From Caulobacteraceae bacterium (lineage in GTDB: Bacteria; Pseudomonadota; Alphaproteobacteria; Caulobacterales; Caulobacteraceae): a stretch of 64,000 bases of DNA. The notes beneath the pieces are model-generated. The model saw only the letters and a list, made by a program, of their open reading frames with translations, made no database searches and had not been told where the DNA came from. The position numbers were made by a program, and so were the translations under genes. The stretch covers positions 1-64,000 of the forward strand of contig JARLIQ010000115.1 of the NCBI GenBank assembly GCA_031291645.1, read 5' to 3'. This document shows, piece by piece, positions 8,695 to 16,326 of the stretch (the stretch's first letter is position 1; every line of letters begins with the position of its first letter).

Positions 8695-8706
8695 GAACAA
8701 TTGTTC
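8695..8706. promoter_or_regulatory. Perfect 12-bp palindrome upstream of oxygenase gene
   Basis: GAACAATTGTTC is a perfect dyad ~150 bp upstream of the oxygenase start, at the edge of an AT-rich stretch (8690-8800) that stands out from the GC-rich background. It shares ACAATTG with the repeat at 6254-6268 in front of the TonB receptor. It may be a second operator class; no binding protein can be named. Confidence 0.35.
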
Positions 8707-8791
8707 CTTGCTTCGCGTCTCGTAAGATATGTTATATATTTGATATTATTGGAATTTATATGGATTTTAGACCAACTTCACGTGCGCAATT

Positions 8792-8803
8792 TTTACTTAC
8801 ATA
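8792..8803. promoter_or_regulatory. Candidate TetR operator, copy 2
   Basis: TTTACTTACATA, a 12-base exact repeat of 6563-6574. It lies between the divergent oxygenase gene (start 8545, minus) and the decayed hydrolase/creatininase unit (from 8851, plus). Confidence 0.45.
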
Positions 8804-8850
8804 CCTAGCCCGCGCCGACCGAAATCGGCGACAAGTCGGCCGAACCATAG

Positions 8851-9272
8851 ATGGAACGCCCAATGGCCGATGTCGCCGCCCGCCTTTCCGTCCCGCCGCC
8901 GACGACGCAGTCGATGCGCACGCGGGACGGCGTGCGGCTGGACGCGAACGTCTATCGGCCGCACGGCGATGGCCCGCACCTCGTTTGGTGCGTGGCCCAC
9001 GGCTACGTCGTCGTGGTCCAGGACGTGCGCGGCCGGGGCGCGTCCGATGGCGTCTTCAATACCCTCGAGCAGGAGGCCCTCGATGGCGCCGACTACGGGC
9101 GGCGGATGTCGCCCAGCGCCAGCCCACGCACCCCGTCAATCCCGGCGACGGACGACGGCCCGAGGACAGCCCGCTCGACGAAGCCCGCATCATCATCCTT
9201 GGGCTGGTCACCGGATGCGGCGCTTCGCGTCTGATCCTCTCCATGCCCCAAACCGAGGAGTCCCGACCTTGA
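8851..9272 (+). pseudogene. Remnant of a CocE/NonD-family (X-Pro dipeptidyl-peptidase S15) hydrolase
   Basis: The first ~85 codons read like the N-terminus of CocE/NonD acylases: MRTRDGVRLDANVYRP, then HGYVVVVQDVRGRGASDGVF and a TLEQEALDGAD segment. The stretch between VYRPHGDGPH and HGYVVVV is too short, with ~25-30 residues missing. After ~9110 the frame loses similarity. A different frame then carries a plausible C-terminal piece (NPGDGRRPEDSPLDEA, then ASRLILSMPQ) that ends at TGA 9272, overlapping the creatininase start. The catalytic Ser and Asp/His region of a ~550-residue enzyme is gone. This is a deletion-derived pseudogene whose stop still overlaps the next start. Confidence 0.7.
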
Positions 9273-10078
9273 CCCGACTGTGGACCGACATGACCAGCCG
9301 CGACTTCGGCCAGGTCGACCCCGAGACCTGGGTCGCCCTGTTGCCGGTGGCGGCGATCGAGCAGCACGGCCCTCATCTGCCGGTGTCGGTCGACGCCGAC
9401 ATCAACGCCGGCGTGGTCGAGGCCGCGGCCGCGCGGCTCGACGGCGACGCGCCGGTGGTCATCTTGCCGATGCAGTCGATCGGCAAGAGCAACGAGCACA
9501 TGGCCTTTCCGGGCACCTTGACCCTGCGCCTCGAGACCCTGGTGGGGCTGTGGACGGACATTGGCGAATCGGTCGCCCGCGCCGGGTTCCGCAAGCTGGT
9601 GTTCCTCAACTCCCACGGCGGCCAGCCCCAGGTGGTCGATATCGTCGCTCGCGACCTTCGCGTGCGGCTGGGGATGCTGGCGGTCGCCGCCAGCACCTAC
9701 GGCTTCGGCAAGCCCCAAGGGCTGTTTTCGGACGAGGAGGCCCATTTCGGCATCCACGCCGGCGAGATCGAAACCTCGATGATGATGCACCTTCGCCCGC
9801 AGGCCGTGCGGCGCGAGTTGCTGGCCGACTTCATCTCCGGCGCGGCCGAGATCGAACACGAATACGCCCTGTTGCGGGCAGAGGGGGCGGTGGGCATGGG
9901 CTGGATGACCCAGGACCTCAATCCCGACGGCGCCGTCGGCGACGCCCGCAACAGCGACCCCGAGCGCGGCAGACTGTGCGTCGAGCACGCTGGCGAGAAG
10001 CTGGCCGCCCTGCTGATGGAAGTCTCGCGCTATCCCCTGTCGCGGCTGAAGCCCGGGCCACTGGGGGCGGGTCGGTGA
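9269..10078 (+). CDS. Creatininase-family amidohydrolase
   Basis: The TTG start at 9269, eight bases after GAGGAG, gives 269 residues; an ATG at 9290 is the alternative. Family features are AAIEQHGPHLPVSVDADIN (metal ligands E31, H33 and the nearby Asp), a conserved LNSHGGQ segment, and GIHAGEIETSMMM. This layout fits the binuclear metal amidohydrolases that include creatininase, mycofactocin MftE and FAPy deformylase. The start overlaps the stop of the upstream CocE remnant. The AtzG/AtzE pair follows ~70 bp downstream on the same strand, so ring or amide hydrolysis of a nitrogen-rich compound is a reasonable guess. Confidence 0.88.
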   Translation: MTRLWTDMTSRDFGQVDPETWVALLPVAAIEQHGPHLPVSVDADINAGVVEAAAARLDGDAPVVILPMQSIGKSNEHMAFPGTLTLRLETLVGLWTDIGESVARAGFRKLVFLNSHGGQPQVVDIVARDLRVRLGMLAVAASTYGFGKPQGLFSDEEAHFGIHAGEIETSMMMHLRPQAVRRELLADFISGAAEIEHEYALLRAEGAVGMGWMTQDLNPDGAVGDARNSDPERGRLCVEHAGEKLAALLMEVSRYPLSRLKPGPLGAGR

Positions 10079-10148
10079 GCGGACTTCCGGCTTCCGAGGC
10101 CTTCCGCATCTCACCCGGCGGCCTGGACCGACGGGATGGCCAAGCGTC

Positions 10149-10367
10149 ATGAGCAAGATGGATCCCCTCCCATTGGACAAGGGCCTGTCCGACGAGGCGT
10201 TGGCCGCCTACGCCGACCTGACCGCCGCGCTGATCGGGCTGCCCATTCCTGAGGATTGCCGGCCTGGCGTGCTGTCCAACCTCAGGACCCTGTGCGAACA
10301 CGCCGCCCTGGTGATGAGTTTTCCGCTCGATCCGCAGGACGAGGCGATGCCGGGGTTCCAAGCGTGA
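10149..10367 (+). CDS. AtzG-like small subunit (DUF4089 family)
   Basis: A 72-residue protein with the compact helical pattern of AtzG/DUF4089 proteins (AYADLTAALIGLPIPEDCRPGV, then NLRTLCEHAALVMSFPLD). In the cyanuric-acid pathway AtzG forms a complex with, and stabilises, the amidase AtzE. Its TGA overlaps the GTG of the amidase gene by two bases (GTGA), which supports a stoichiometric complex. The order small subunit then amidase matches atzG-atzE. Confidence 0.8.
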   Translation: MSKMDPLPLDKGLSDEALAAYADLTAALIGLPIPEDCRPGVLSNLRTLCEHAALVMSFPLDPQDEAMPGFQA

Positions 10368-11755
10368 GGACGTCCGGGACCGGGGCTCTGGACCTGGCCG
10401 AGGCGGTGCGTGGCGGCGAGACCTCGGCCGAACGGGTGATCGAACAGACGCTGGCCGACATCGGCGCGCGCAACGCGGCGCTGAACTGCTTCACGGCGGT
10501 GTTCGCCGAGGAGGCGCGCGCCCAGGCCCGCCAGCTGGACGCCGACGCCCGCGCCGGAAAGCCCTTGGGGGCGCTGGCGGGCGTGCCGTTCGCAGTGAAG
10601 AACCTGTTCGACGTTTCGGGCGTGGTCACCCTGGCCGGATCGAAGATCCGCCGGCAGTCCCCGCCCGCCGAGCGTGACGCGACCGTGGTCAAGCGGCTGA
10701 AGGACCAGGGCGCCATCCTGGTCGGCGCGCTGAACATGGACGAGTTCGCCTACGGCTTCAGCACCGAGAACGCCCACTACGGGGCGACGCGCAACCCGCA
10801 CGACCGGGAGCGGATCGCCGGCGGATCGTCTGGCGGATCGGCGGCGGCCGTGGCGGCGGAGCTTGTGCCCCTGGCCCTGGGCTCGGACACCAACGGTTCC
10901 ATCCGGGTGCCGGCGGCCATGTGCGGGGTGTTCGGCCTGAAGCCGACGTTCGGGCGGCTGTCGCGCGCGGGCGCCTTCCCCTTCGTCTACAGCCTGGACC
11001 ACGTCGGTCCCTTCGCCCGCACGGCGCGGGATCTGGCGGCGGCCTATGACGCGATGCAGGGCAGGGACCCGGCGGACGCAGTCTGCGCCGGCGCGCCGAT
11101 CGATCCGGCCCTGCCCGGCCTGGCCGAGCCGGTTTCCGGCCTGAGGATCGGGGTGCTGGGCGGCTGGTTCCAGGACGGGGCCAGCGACGACGTGCTGGAG
11201 GCGCTGGAGACGGTCGCCGGCGCCCTGGGCGGCGTCCGGACGATCGAACTGCCCGAGGTCGCCCGCGCGCGCGCCGCAGCCTACTGCATCACCGCCGCGG
11301 AGGGCGCGAACCTGCATCTGGCCGACCTGGCCAGGCGGCCGCACGACTTCGACCTGGCTACGCGCGACCGGCTGATGGCCGGCGCCTTCATGCCGGCCGC
11401 GGTCATCGTCCAGGCCCAGCGCTTCCGGCGCTGGTTCAAGGCCGAGGTCGCCCGGATCTTCGAGGACTTCGACGTCCTTCTGGCGCCGACGACGATCTGC
11501 ACCGCGCCCAAGCTCGGCCAGATGACCATCCCGTTCCGCGGGGTGGAGACGCCGGTGCGGCCCAACCTGGGGATCTATACCCAGCCGCTCAGCTTCATCG
11601 GCCTGCCGGTCGTGGCCGCCCCGGTGCGGCGCGCGGGCATGCCGGTGGGCGTTCAGATCGTCGCCAGGCCCTGGGCCGAGGCCGTCGCCCTAAGGCTGAG
11701 CCACCACCTCGAACTGGCTGGCGTGCTGGCCGCCTATCCGATGGAGCGGTCCTGA
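10364..11755 (+). CDS. AtzE-family amidase (amidase signature enzyme)
   Basis: The GTG start overlapping the AtzG-like stop gives 463 residues. The amidase-signature triad is visible: K79 (PFAVKNLFD), cis-Ser S155 within IAGGSSGGSAAAVAA, and nucleophile S179 in SDTNGSIRVPA. AtzE itself deaminates 1-carboxybiuret, but the family also includes other small-amide hydrolases, so the substrate should be left open. Directly downstream is a decayed AtzH-like gene, which supports the AtzE rather than GatA assignment. Confidence 0.88.
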   Translation: MRTSGTGALDLAEAVRGGETSAERVIEQTLADIGARNAALNCFTAVFAEEARAQARQLDADARAGKPLGALAGVPFAVKNLFDVSGVVTLAGSKIRRQSPPAERDATVVKRLKDQGAILVGALNMDEFAYGFSTENAHYGATRNPHDRERIAGGSSGGSAAAVAAELVPLALGSDTNGSIRVPAAMCGVFGLKPTFGRLSRAGAFPFVYSLDHVGPFARTARDLAAAYDAMQGRDPADAVCAGAPIDPALPGLAEPVSGLRIGVLGGWFQDGASDDVLEALETVAGALGGVRTIELPEVARARAAAYCITAAEGANLHLADLARRPHDFDLATRDRLMAGAFMPAAVIVQAQRFRRWFKAEVARIFEDFDVLLAPTTICTAPKLGQMTIPFRGVETPVRPNLGIYTQPLSFIGLPVVAAPVRRAGMPVGVQIVARPWAEAVALRLSHHLELAGVLAAYPMERS

Positions 11756-11756
11756 T

Positions 11757-11891
11757 CATCAACGATCCGGACGTGTTCGCCGAGGTCCAGGCGGCGGCCG
11801 GATCGACCGCCAGAGCCAGACCTGGCTGCGCACGAAGGACGGCTGGAAGATTGTCGCCGCCCCTGTCTCGCTGATGGCCGACACCCACTGA
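11757..11891 (+). pseudogene. Remnant of an AtzH-like (DUF3225, SnoaL-fold) protein
   Basis: Two short segments recall the two ends of AtzH-like proteins, which commonly follow atzE. Right after the amidase stop one frame reads IINDPDVFAEVQAA, the usual N-terminal segment. About 40 bases later another frame reads GRIDRQSQTWLRTKDGWKIV ending AAPVSLMADTH and a stop, the usual C-terminal segment (typically GWRIVAAHVSLM; here His is Pro). About 60 central residues and frame continuity are missing. This is clearly inactive. It is the second deletion-type pseudogene in the creatininase/AtzGE unit. Confidence 0.7.
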
Positions 11892-12002
11892 AGGCGCCTA
11901 TCCGGCGGGCGTCGCCGCCCGCGGCGCCGAGGCATTGGGCAATCGGAGCGTTTGCCTCCATCCTGACCGAAACGGGGGTTGCCAGGGGGTTCGTCCCACC
12001 CA

Positions 12003-12026
12003 TTAAGTAAGTAATACTTTACTCAA
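12003..12026. promoter_or_regulatory. Candidate TetR operator, copy 3
   Basis: An imperfect inverted repeat with arms TTAAGTAA and TTACTCAA separated by 8 bases, containing the TAAGTAAG shared with 16032-16039 and the TTACTTA core of the other copies (minus strand). It lies ~45 bp upstream of a short frame and ~195 bp upstream of the second oxygenase gene. The 8-base spacing between GTAA and TTAC recurs exactly in copy 4. Confidence 0.5.
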
Positions 12027-12047
12027 TCAAGGCGAACCCCCGACGCT

Positions 12048-12215
12048 ATGGACCGCCTCTCGTTCGTGAACGCTTTCGTCCGTGGCGTCAAAGCGTTGCC
12101 GGACCTCTGCGCCGCCCTGGACACGGCTCCCTGCGAGACCGCGTACGGCGCAGCGCAGTCGGCGCCGTTCGACCGTGAGGCCGACGTGTTCAGAATCAAC
12201 GCAGCTGAGAGTTGA
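12048..12215 (+). CDS. Small hypothetical ORF upstream of oxygenase
   Basis: A 55-codon frame starting MDRLSFVNAFVRGVKALPDL and ending just before the oxygenase start (TGA 12213-12215, next ATG 12220). It could be a leader peptide, a small protein, a remnant, or chance coding in high-GC DNA. The upstream ribosome site is weak (GGCGAA, 15 bases away). No family recognised. Confidence 0.3.
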   Translation: MDRLSFVNAFVRGVKALPDLCAALDTAPCETAYGAAQSAPFDREADVFRINAAES

Positions 12216-12219
12216 CGCC

Positions 12220-13236
12220 ATGACGAGCCCCTCTGCGGCGCCCGCGCCGATCTTCGCCGACACCGCCGTGCCGGTGATCGACATCTCGCCCTATTTCAGC
12301 GGCGACCCGGCGCAGAAGCGCGCCGTCGCGCGGCAGATCGACGAGGCCTGCCGCGCGATCGGCTTCCTGGTCATCAGCGGTCATGGCGTGCCGACCGAGC
12401 TGATCGAGCGCGCCGGTCGGCTTGCACGGGCGTTTTTCGACCTGCCTCTGTCCGTCAAGATGAAGTATGTCGCCGACAACCGTGGCTATGCGCCGATGTT
12501 CGCCAGCGCCCTGGCCTATACGATCGGCGACGACGCCTCGCCGCCGGACTTCCGCGAACTGCTGACCGTGGGTCAGCACAGTATCGACGAAGCCGACCCC
12601 TATTTCTCGTCGCCTGAGGGCCGGCGGGTGTTTCCGCCCAACGTCTATCCGGACGAGATCGCCGGCCTGCGCGAGACGCTGGACGCCTACTACGACGCCA
12701 TGACCGAGCTGGCGACGGCGCTGATGCGCCTGTTCGCCCTGGCGCTCGATCTCGACGAGCACTGGTTCGACGACAAGATCGACAAGCACATGACCAACCT
12801 GTGCCTGTCGAACTATCCCGACCAACCGGACGGCGCGGCCCAGGAGCAGCTGCGCGCCGGGGCCCACACCGACTGGGGTTCGCTGACCATATTGAAGGCC
12901 GAGGACAAGCCCGGCGGGCTGGAGGTGCGCACCGCCGCCGGCGCCTGGGAACCGGCGCCGGTCGTGCCCGGCGCCTTCATCATCAACATCGGCGACCTGA
13001 TGGCCCAATGGACCAACGACCAGTGGGTCTCGACCATGCACCGGGTGGTCAATCCGCCCCCGGACAAGGCGGTCGGCAGCCGCCGCCAGTCGCTGATCTT
13101 CTTCCACCAGCCCAACTACGACGCGCTGGTGGAATGCCTGGCGAGCTGCGTCGGCCAGGGGGCGAAATACGCCCCGACGACCTCGGGCGAGCACCTGCGG
13201 ATGAAGATGGAAATGTCGCGCGTCGCGTCCGCCTGA
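12220..13236 (+). CDS. 2-oxoglutarate/Fe(II)-type oxygenase, isopenicillin N synthase family
   Basis: 338 residues. The N-terminal DIOX_N part (VPVIDISPYF, AIGFLVISGHGVP) is followed by a jelly-roll core with H216-x-D218 (AGAHTDWG), H274 (TMHRVVN) and R289-x-S291 (RRQSLIFF). It shares the overall pattern with the oxygenase at 7565-8545 (HTDWG, STMHRV), so the pair probably arose by duplication or acts on related substrates. It is followed after 25 bp by a flavoprotein oxidase on the same strand, suggesting consecutive oxidations. Substrate unknown. Confidence 0.9.
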   Translation: MTSPSAAPAPIFADTAVPVIDISPYFSGDPAQKRAVARQIDEACRAIGFLVISGHGVPTELIERAGRLARAFFDLPLSVKMKYVADNRGYAPMFASALAYTIGDDASPPDFRELLTVGQHSIDEADPYFSSPEGRRVFPPNVYPDEIAGLRETLDAYYDAMTELATALMRLFALALDLDEHWFDDKIDKHMTNLCLSNYPDQPDGAAQEQLRAGAHTDWGSLTILKAEDKPGGLEVRTAAGAWEPAPVVPGAFIINIGDLMAQWTNDQWVSTMHRVVNPPPDKAVGSRRQSLIFFHQPNYDALVECLASCVGQGAKYAPTTSGEHLRMKMEMSRVASA

Positions 13237-13261
13237 GGGCGGTCGGCCGAGCCTTGAGGGT

Positions 13262-14662
13262 ATGGGCGAGATGATTGCTGACGACGTGGCCGGATCGGCC
13301 GCTCCTGCTGGAACGGCGGTCGACTGGGAACAGGTGGCCAGGGACCTGGCGCCCATCCCCAGCGAACGCGGCACGGCCCGCGTCCGCCGGATGAGCCGCG
13401 ACTATCACTGGTATTCGCCGGTGCTGCGGGAGCGGCTGAAGGACGTGATCGCCGATCTCGTCGTCTCGCCGCGGACCGAGGCCGAGCTGGCGATGGTGGT
13501 CCGCTACTGCGCCCGCCGACGGCTGGCGATCACCCCGCGCGGCGGCGGCACCGGCAACTACGGTCAGTCGATGCCCGTCGAGGGCGGAGTCCTGGTCGAT
13601 TGCACGGGCCTCGACCAGATCCTGTGGCTGCGGGACGGGGTCGTGCGCGCCGGCGCCGGCGCCCTGCTGCGCTCGATCGAGGCCGAAACGGTCAAGTCCG
13701 GCTGGGAACTCCGCTTCCATCCCTCGACCTGGAAGATGGCGACCATCGGCGGTTTCGTCGGCGGCGGCACGACCGGCTGCGGGGCGATCAACTACGGGAC
13801 GCTGCACGACGCGGGCAACCTGCTTGGGCTGCGTCTGATGACCATGGAGGAGGAGCCGCGGTTCATCGAGCTGCGCGGCGCCGACCTCGAGAAGGCGATC
13901 CACGCCTATGGCGCCACCGGTATCATCACCGAGGTCGAGATCGCCCTCGCGCCGCACCAGGACTGGCGCGAATTCGTGGTCAGCTTTCCGACCCTGCGCC
14001 AAGCCCTGGAGGCGAGCTGGGCCGTGGCGCACGCCGATGGCGTCGCCAAGAAGGAGTTGGCCGTCATCGACTGGGGCGCGGCCCAGTATTTCGACGACCT
14101 GCTGGATCGGCTCAGGCCCGACCAGCCGATCATCATGGCGTCGGTGGCCGCCTCCTCGCGCGAGGCCTTCCTGCGGCTAACGGCCCAGGCTGGCGGCGAG
14201 GTGGTGTTCGACCGCTCGGCGACGCCGGAGTCGGATATCCCGCCGCTCTACGAATTCTGCTGGAACCACACGACCCTGCAGGCCCTCAAGCACGACCGCG
14301 ACCTGACCTATCTCCAGGTTCAGTTCCCGGCGGAGAATCCGGTCGAGATGGTCCTGCGGATGGACGCTCAGTTCGGCTCGGAAGTCGTCACCCACGTCGA
14401 GGTGCTGAAGGCCCAGGGCCGCATCCGCTATTCCGCCCTGCAGCTCGTCCGCTATACCGGCGAACAGCGGCTGACCGAGATCATCGCCCACTACCGCGCC
14501 AGCGGCTGTCCGGTGCGCGACCCGCACACCTTCACCCTGGAGCGGGGACCGCAGTACAGCGTCAATCCCCGGCAAGCCGCGTTCAAGATCGAGACCGATC
14601 CGTTTGGCCTGCTCAATCCTGGCAAGATGCCTGGCTGGTCCCCGCCCAACTCAGCCGCCTGA
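13262..14662 (+). CDS. FAD-binding oxidase/dehydrogenase (VAO/PCMH family)
   Basis: 466 residues. The PCMH FAD-binding domain is seen as AELAMVVRYCARRRLAITPRGGGTGNYGQ, followed by GGVLVDCTGLDQIL and the TIGGFVGGGTTGCGAINYG stretch that wraps the cofactor. The C-terminal part is weaker and would form the substrate-binding cap. Relatives include D-lactate/glycolate dehydrogenases and berberine-bridge-type oxidases. No FAD-linking His was identified with certainty. It is probably in one operon with the upstream oxygenase (25-bp gap) and converges on the MFS gene. Confidence 0.87.
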   Translation: MGEMIADDVAGSAAPAGTAVDWEQVARDLAPIPSERGTARVRRMSRDYHWYSPVLRERLKDVIADLVVSPRTEAELAMVVRYCARRRLAITPRGGGTGNYGQSMPVEGGVLVDCTGLDQILWLRDGVVRAGAGALLRSIEAETVKSGWELRFHPSTWKMATIGGFVGGGTTGCGAINYGTLHDAGNLLGLRLMTMEEEPRFIELRGADLEKAIHAYGATGIITEVEIALAPHQDWREFVVSFPTLRQALEASWAVAHADGVAKKELAVIDWGAAQYFDDLLDRLRPDQPIIMASVAASSREAFLRLTAQAGGEVVFDRSATPESDIPPLYEFCWNHTTLQALKHDRDLTYLQVQFPAENPVEMVLRMDAQFGSEVVTHVEVLKAQGRIRYSALQLVRYTGEQRLTEIIAHYRASGCPVRDPHTFTLERGPQYSVNPRQAAFKIETDPFGLLNPGKMPGWSPPNSAA

Positions 14663-14686
14663 GCCACCGGGGGCCAGCGCCCCGCC

Positions 14687-16003
14687 TCAGCGGGTGGACG
14701 CCGCCGCCTCGCTCAGGTCCGGGGCGACGTCCTTGTTCGCCATGGCCCGCGCGTCCCTGGCCAGCTCCTGGCCTGCCGCCTCGTAGCGGGGCAGGCACAG
14801 CAGCAGCAGGCCGCAGATCGTCGAGCAGGCCGCGACCCCGGCGAACGCCAGGTCATAGGAGCCGAAGCGGTCATCGATGATCGCCGCCGCCAGCGGGAAG
14901 AAGCCCATGCTGAGCATCACCGCGCCGAACACCACCCCATAGATCTCGCCATAGGCCCGGCGGCCGAAGTAGCGGTGCAGGGCATAGGGCACCAAGCCGT
15001 ACTCAGAGCCGCTGCCGACGCCGGTCAGAAAGCCGCCGACCATCCACAGCCAGGGATTGGCGGTCAAAACGATCAGCGACAGTCCCGCCAGCGACGACAG
15101 CACCATGGGCGCGGCGATGCGCGGCGTCGGCATGGCGTCCAGCAGCCGGCCGATGACAATCTGCCATAGACCGTTGGCCAGGGCGCCGGCCATGATCGCG
15201 CCGATGGCGATGCCCGGACCCAGGCCGCGATCCTCGGCATAGGCCACCTCGTGCACGCTGAAGGCGGCCAAGCCGCCGGTCCCGAGCGCGATGGCGGCCA
15301 GCAGTATCCAGAACCGGGCCGTCGCGCGCGCCTCGGCGAAGGTCAGGCCGTCGGCCGGCTCCTGCGCCGGCCCTGCGCCGCGCGCGGACGCGTCGGGCGC
15401 CTCGCGCAGCCACAGCGCCATCACCGGCAGGCCGACGCCGGCCATGATCGCCGCCAGGCCCAGATAGGCGTGGCGCCAACCGACGGTCTCGATCATCGCC
15501 TCGCTCGCCTTGGGCAGGAACATATAGCCCAGACTGATCCCGCATCCGGCCGTGAGCCCCAGGATCATCCCGCGGCGGCGGACGAACCAACTCGAGGCGA
15601 CCTTCGACAGGACCACGGTGCTCGGCAGGGCCGCCGTCAGGCCGACCAGCAGATAGAGGCCGTAGAAGACCAGCGGATTGCGCGGGACGAAGTAAAGCAG
15701 CGACATCGACGCCGAGAAGGCCACCGCGCCCAGCAGGGCCACGCGCCGCGCGCCAAAGTGGTCAGCCGCCTTGCCGCCCAGCGGATAGGCGATCACGCCC
15801 ACCAGGGAAAGCATGGTCAGGACCGCAGTGAACTCTGTGCGCGACCAGCCGAACTCCAGGGTGATCGGCCGCAGAAAGGTGCCGAAGGTGGCGTTCACCA
15901 TCGGCGCGGAACTGACGAAATTGCCCAGGGCGCACGCTGCGACGACCCCGACCGAAGCAGGGGTGAAGCGGTCGGGCTGAAAGCCGCTGTCCGATTTCGC
16001 CAT
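14687..16003 (-). CDS. MFS transporter (monocarboxylate/oxalate-formate antiporter-like)
   Basis: The start at 16003 has GGAGAGACTG directly before it; the upstream 21 codons of the longer frame are unlikely. The 438-residue protein has about twelve hydrophobic segments, with the MFS cytoplasmic signature between helices 2 and 3 (GGKAADHFGARRVALLG) and FGWSRTEFTAVL in helix 1/2, typical of the OFA/MCT-like subfamily. It likely moves an organic acid across the inner membrane. Immediately upstream is TTACTTA copy 4. It is distantly similar to the second MFS carrier at 28137-29426. Confidence 0.9.
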   Translation of the reverse strand: MAKSDSGFQPDRFTPASVGVVAACALGNFVSSAPMVNATFGTFLRPITLEFGWSRTEFTAVLTMLSLVGVIAYPLGGKAADHFGARRVALLGAVAFSASMSLLYFVPRNPLVFYGLYLLVGLTAALPSTVVLSKVASSWFVRRRGMILGLTAGCGISLGYMFLPKASEAMIETVGWRHAYLGLAAIMAGVGLPVMALWLREAPDASARGAGPAQEPADGLTFAEARATARFWILLAAIALGTGGLAAFSVHEVAYAEDRGLGPGIAIGAIMAGALANGLWQIVIGRLLDAMPTPRIAAPMVLSSLAGLSLIVLTANPWLWMVGGFLTGVGSGSEYGLVPYALHRYFGRRAYGEIYGVVFGAVMLSMGFFPLAAAIIDDRFGSYDLAFAGVAACSTICGLLLLCLPRYEAAGQELARDARAMANKDVAPDLSEAAASTR

Positions 16004-16030
16004 CAGTCTCTCCAACGCCGGCCGCACCCG

Positions 16031-16054
16031 ATAAGTAAGAAGAATATTACATGT
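16031..16054. promoter_or_regulatory. Candidate TetR operator, copy 4
   Basis: Arms ATAAGTAA and TTACATGT flank an 8-base spacer, the same GTAA-N8-TTAC geometry as copy 3, with the TTACAT arm as in copies 1 and 2. It lies 28 bp upstream of the MFS start, where a repressor could block transcription. Confidence 0.5.
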
Positions 16055-16260
16055 GGGAGCTGGCAAGCCGTCGCCGACGCCGGGTGGCGCTTGGGCGGCG
16101 CATAGGCGTCTGGTGCATAAAAACTGGCGATCGCCTGACTGTTATCGGGCGCCGCGATTGGTTCCGCTGGTCACGCCGGCGGCCGGATCCGCTAGGTCTC
16201 CGGATAAAGCGCCGCCGCCAGCCGCAGCAGACGGCGGAGTCGGGCGCTTGCGGTGTATGA

Positions 16261-16275
16261 TGCATGCGGTATACA
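16261..16275. promoter_or_regulatory. Candidate GntR operator, site 1
   Basis: TGCATGCGGTATACA, 13 of 15 matches to TGCATAC-N-GTATGCA; the two differences are symmetric, so the dyad is partly kept. It lies 51 bp upstream of the aldehyde dehydrogenase start. Confidence 0.65.
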
Positions 16276-16326
16276 GAGTGCGAAGGATCCGCGTCCTTTG
16301 GGTCCCAGCACGCCAGGCGAACCATC

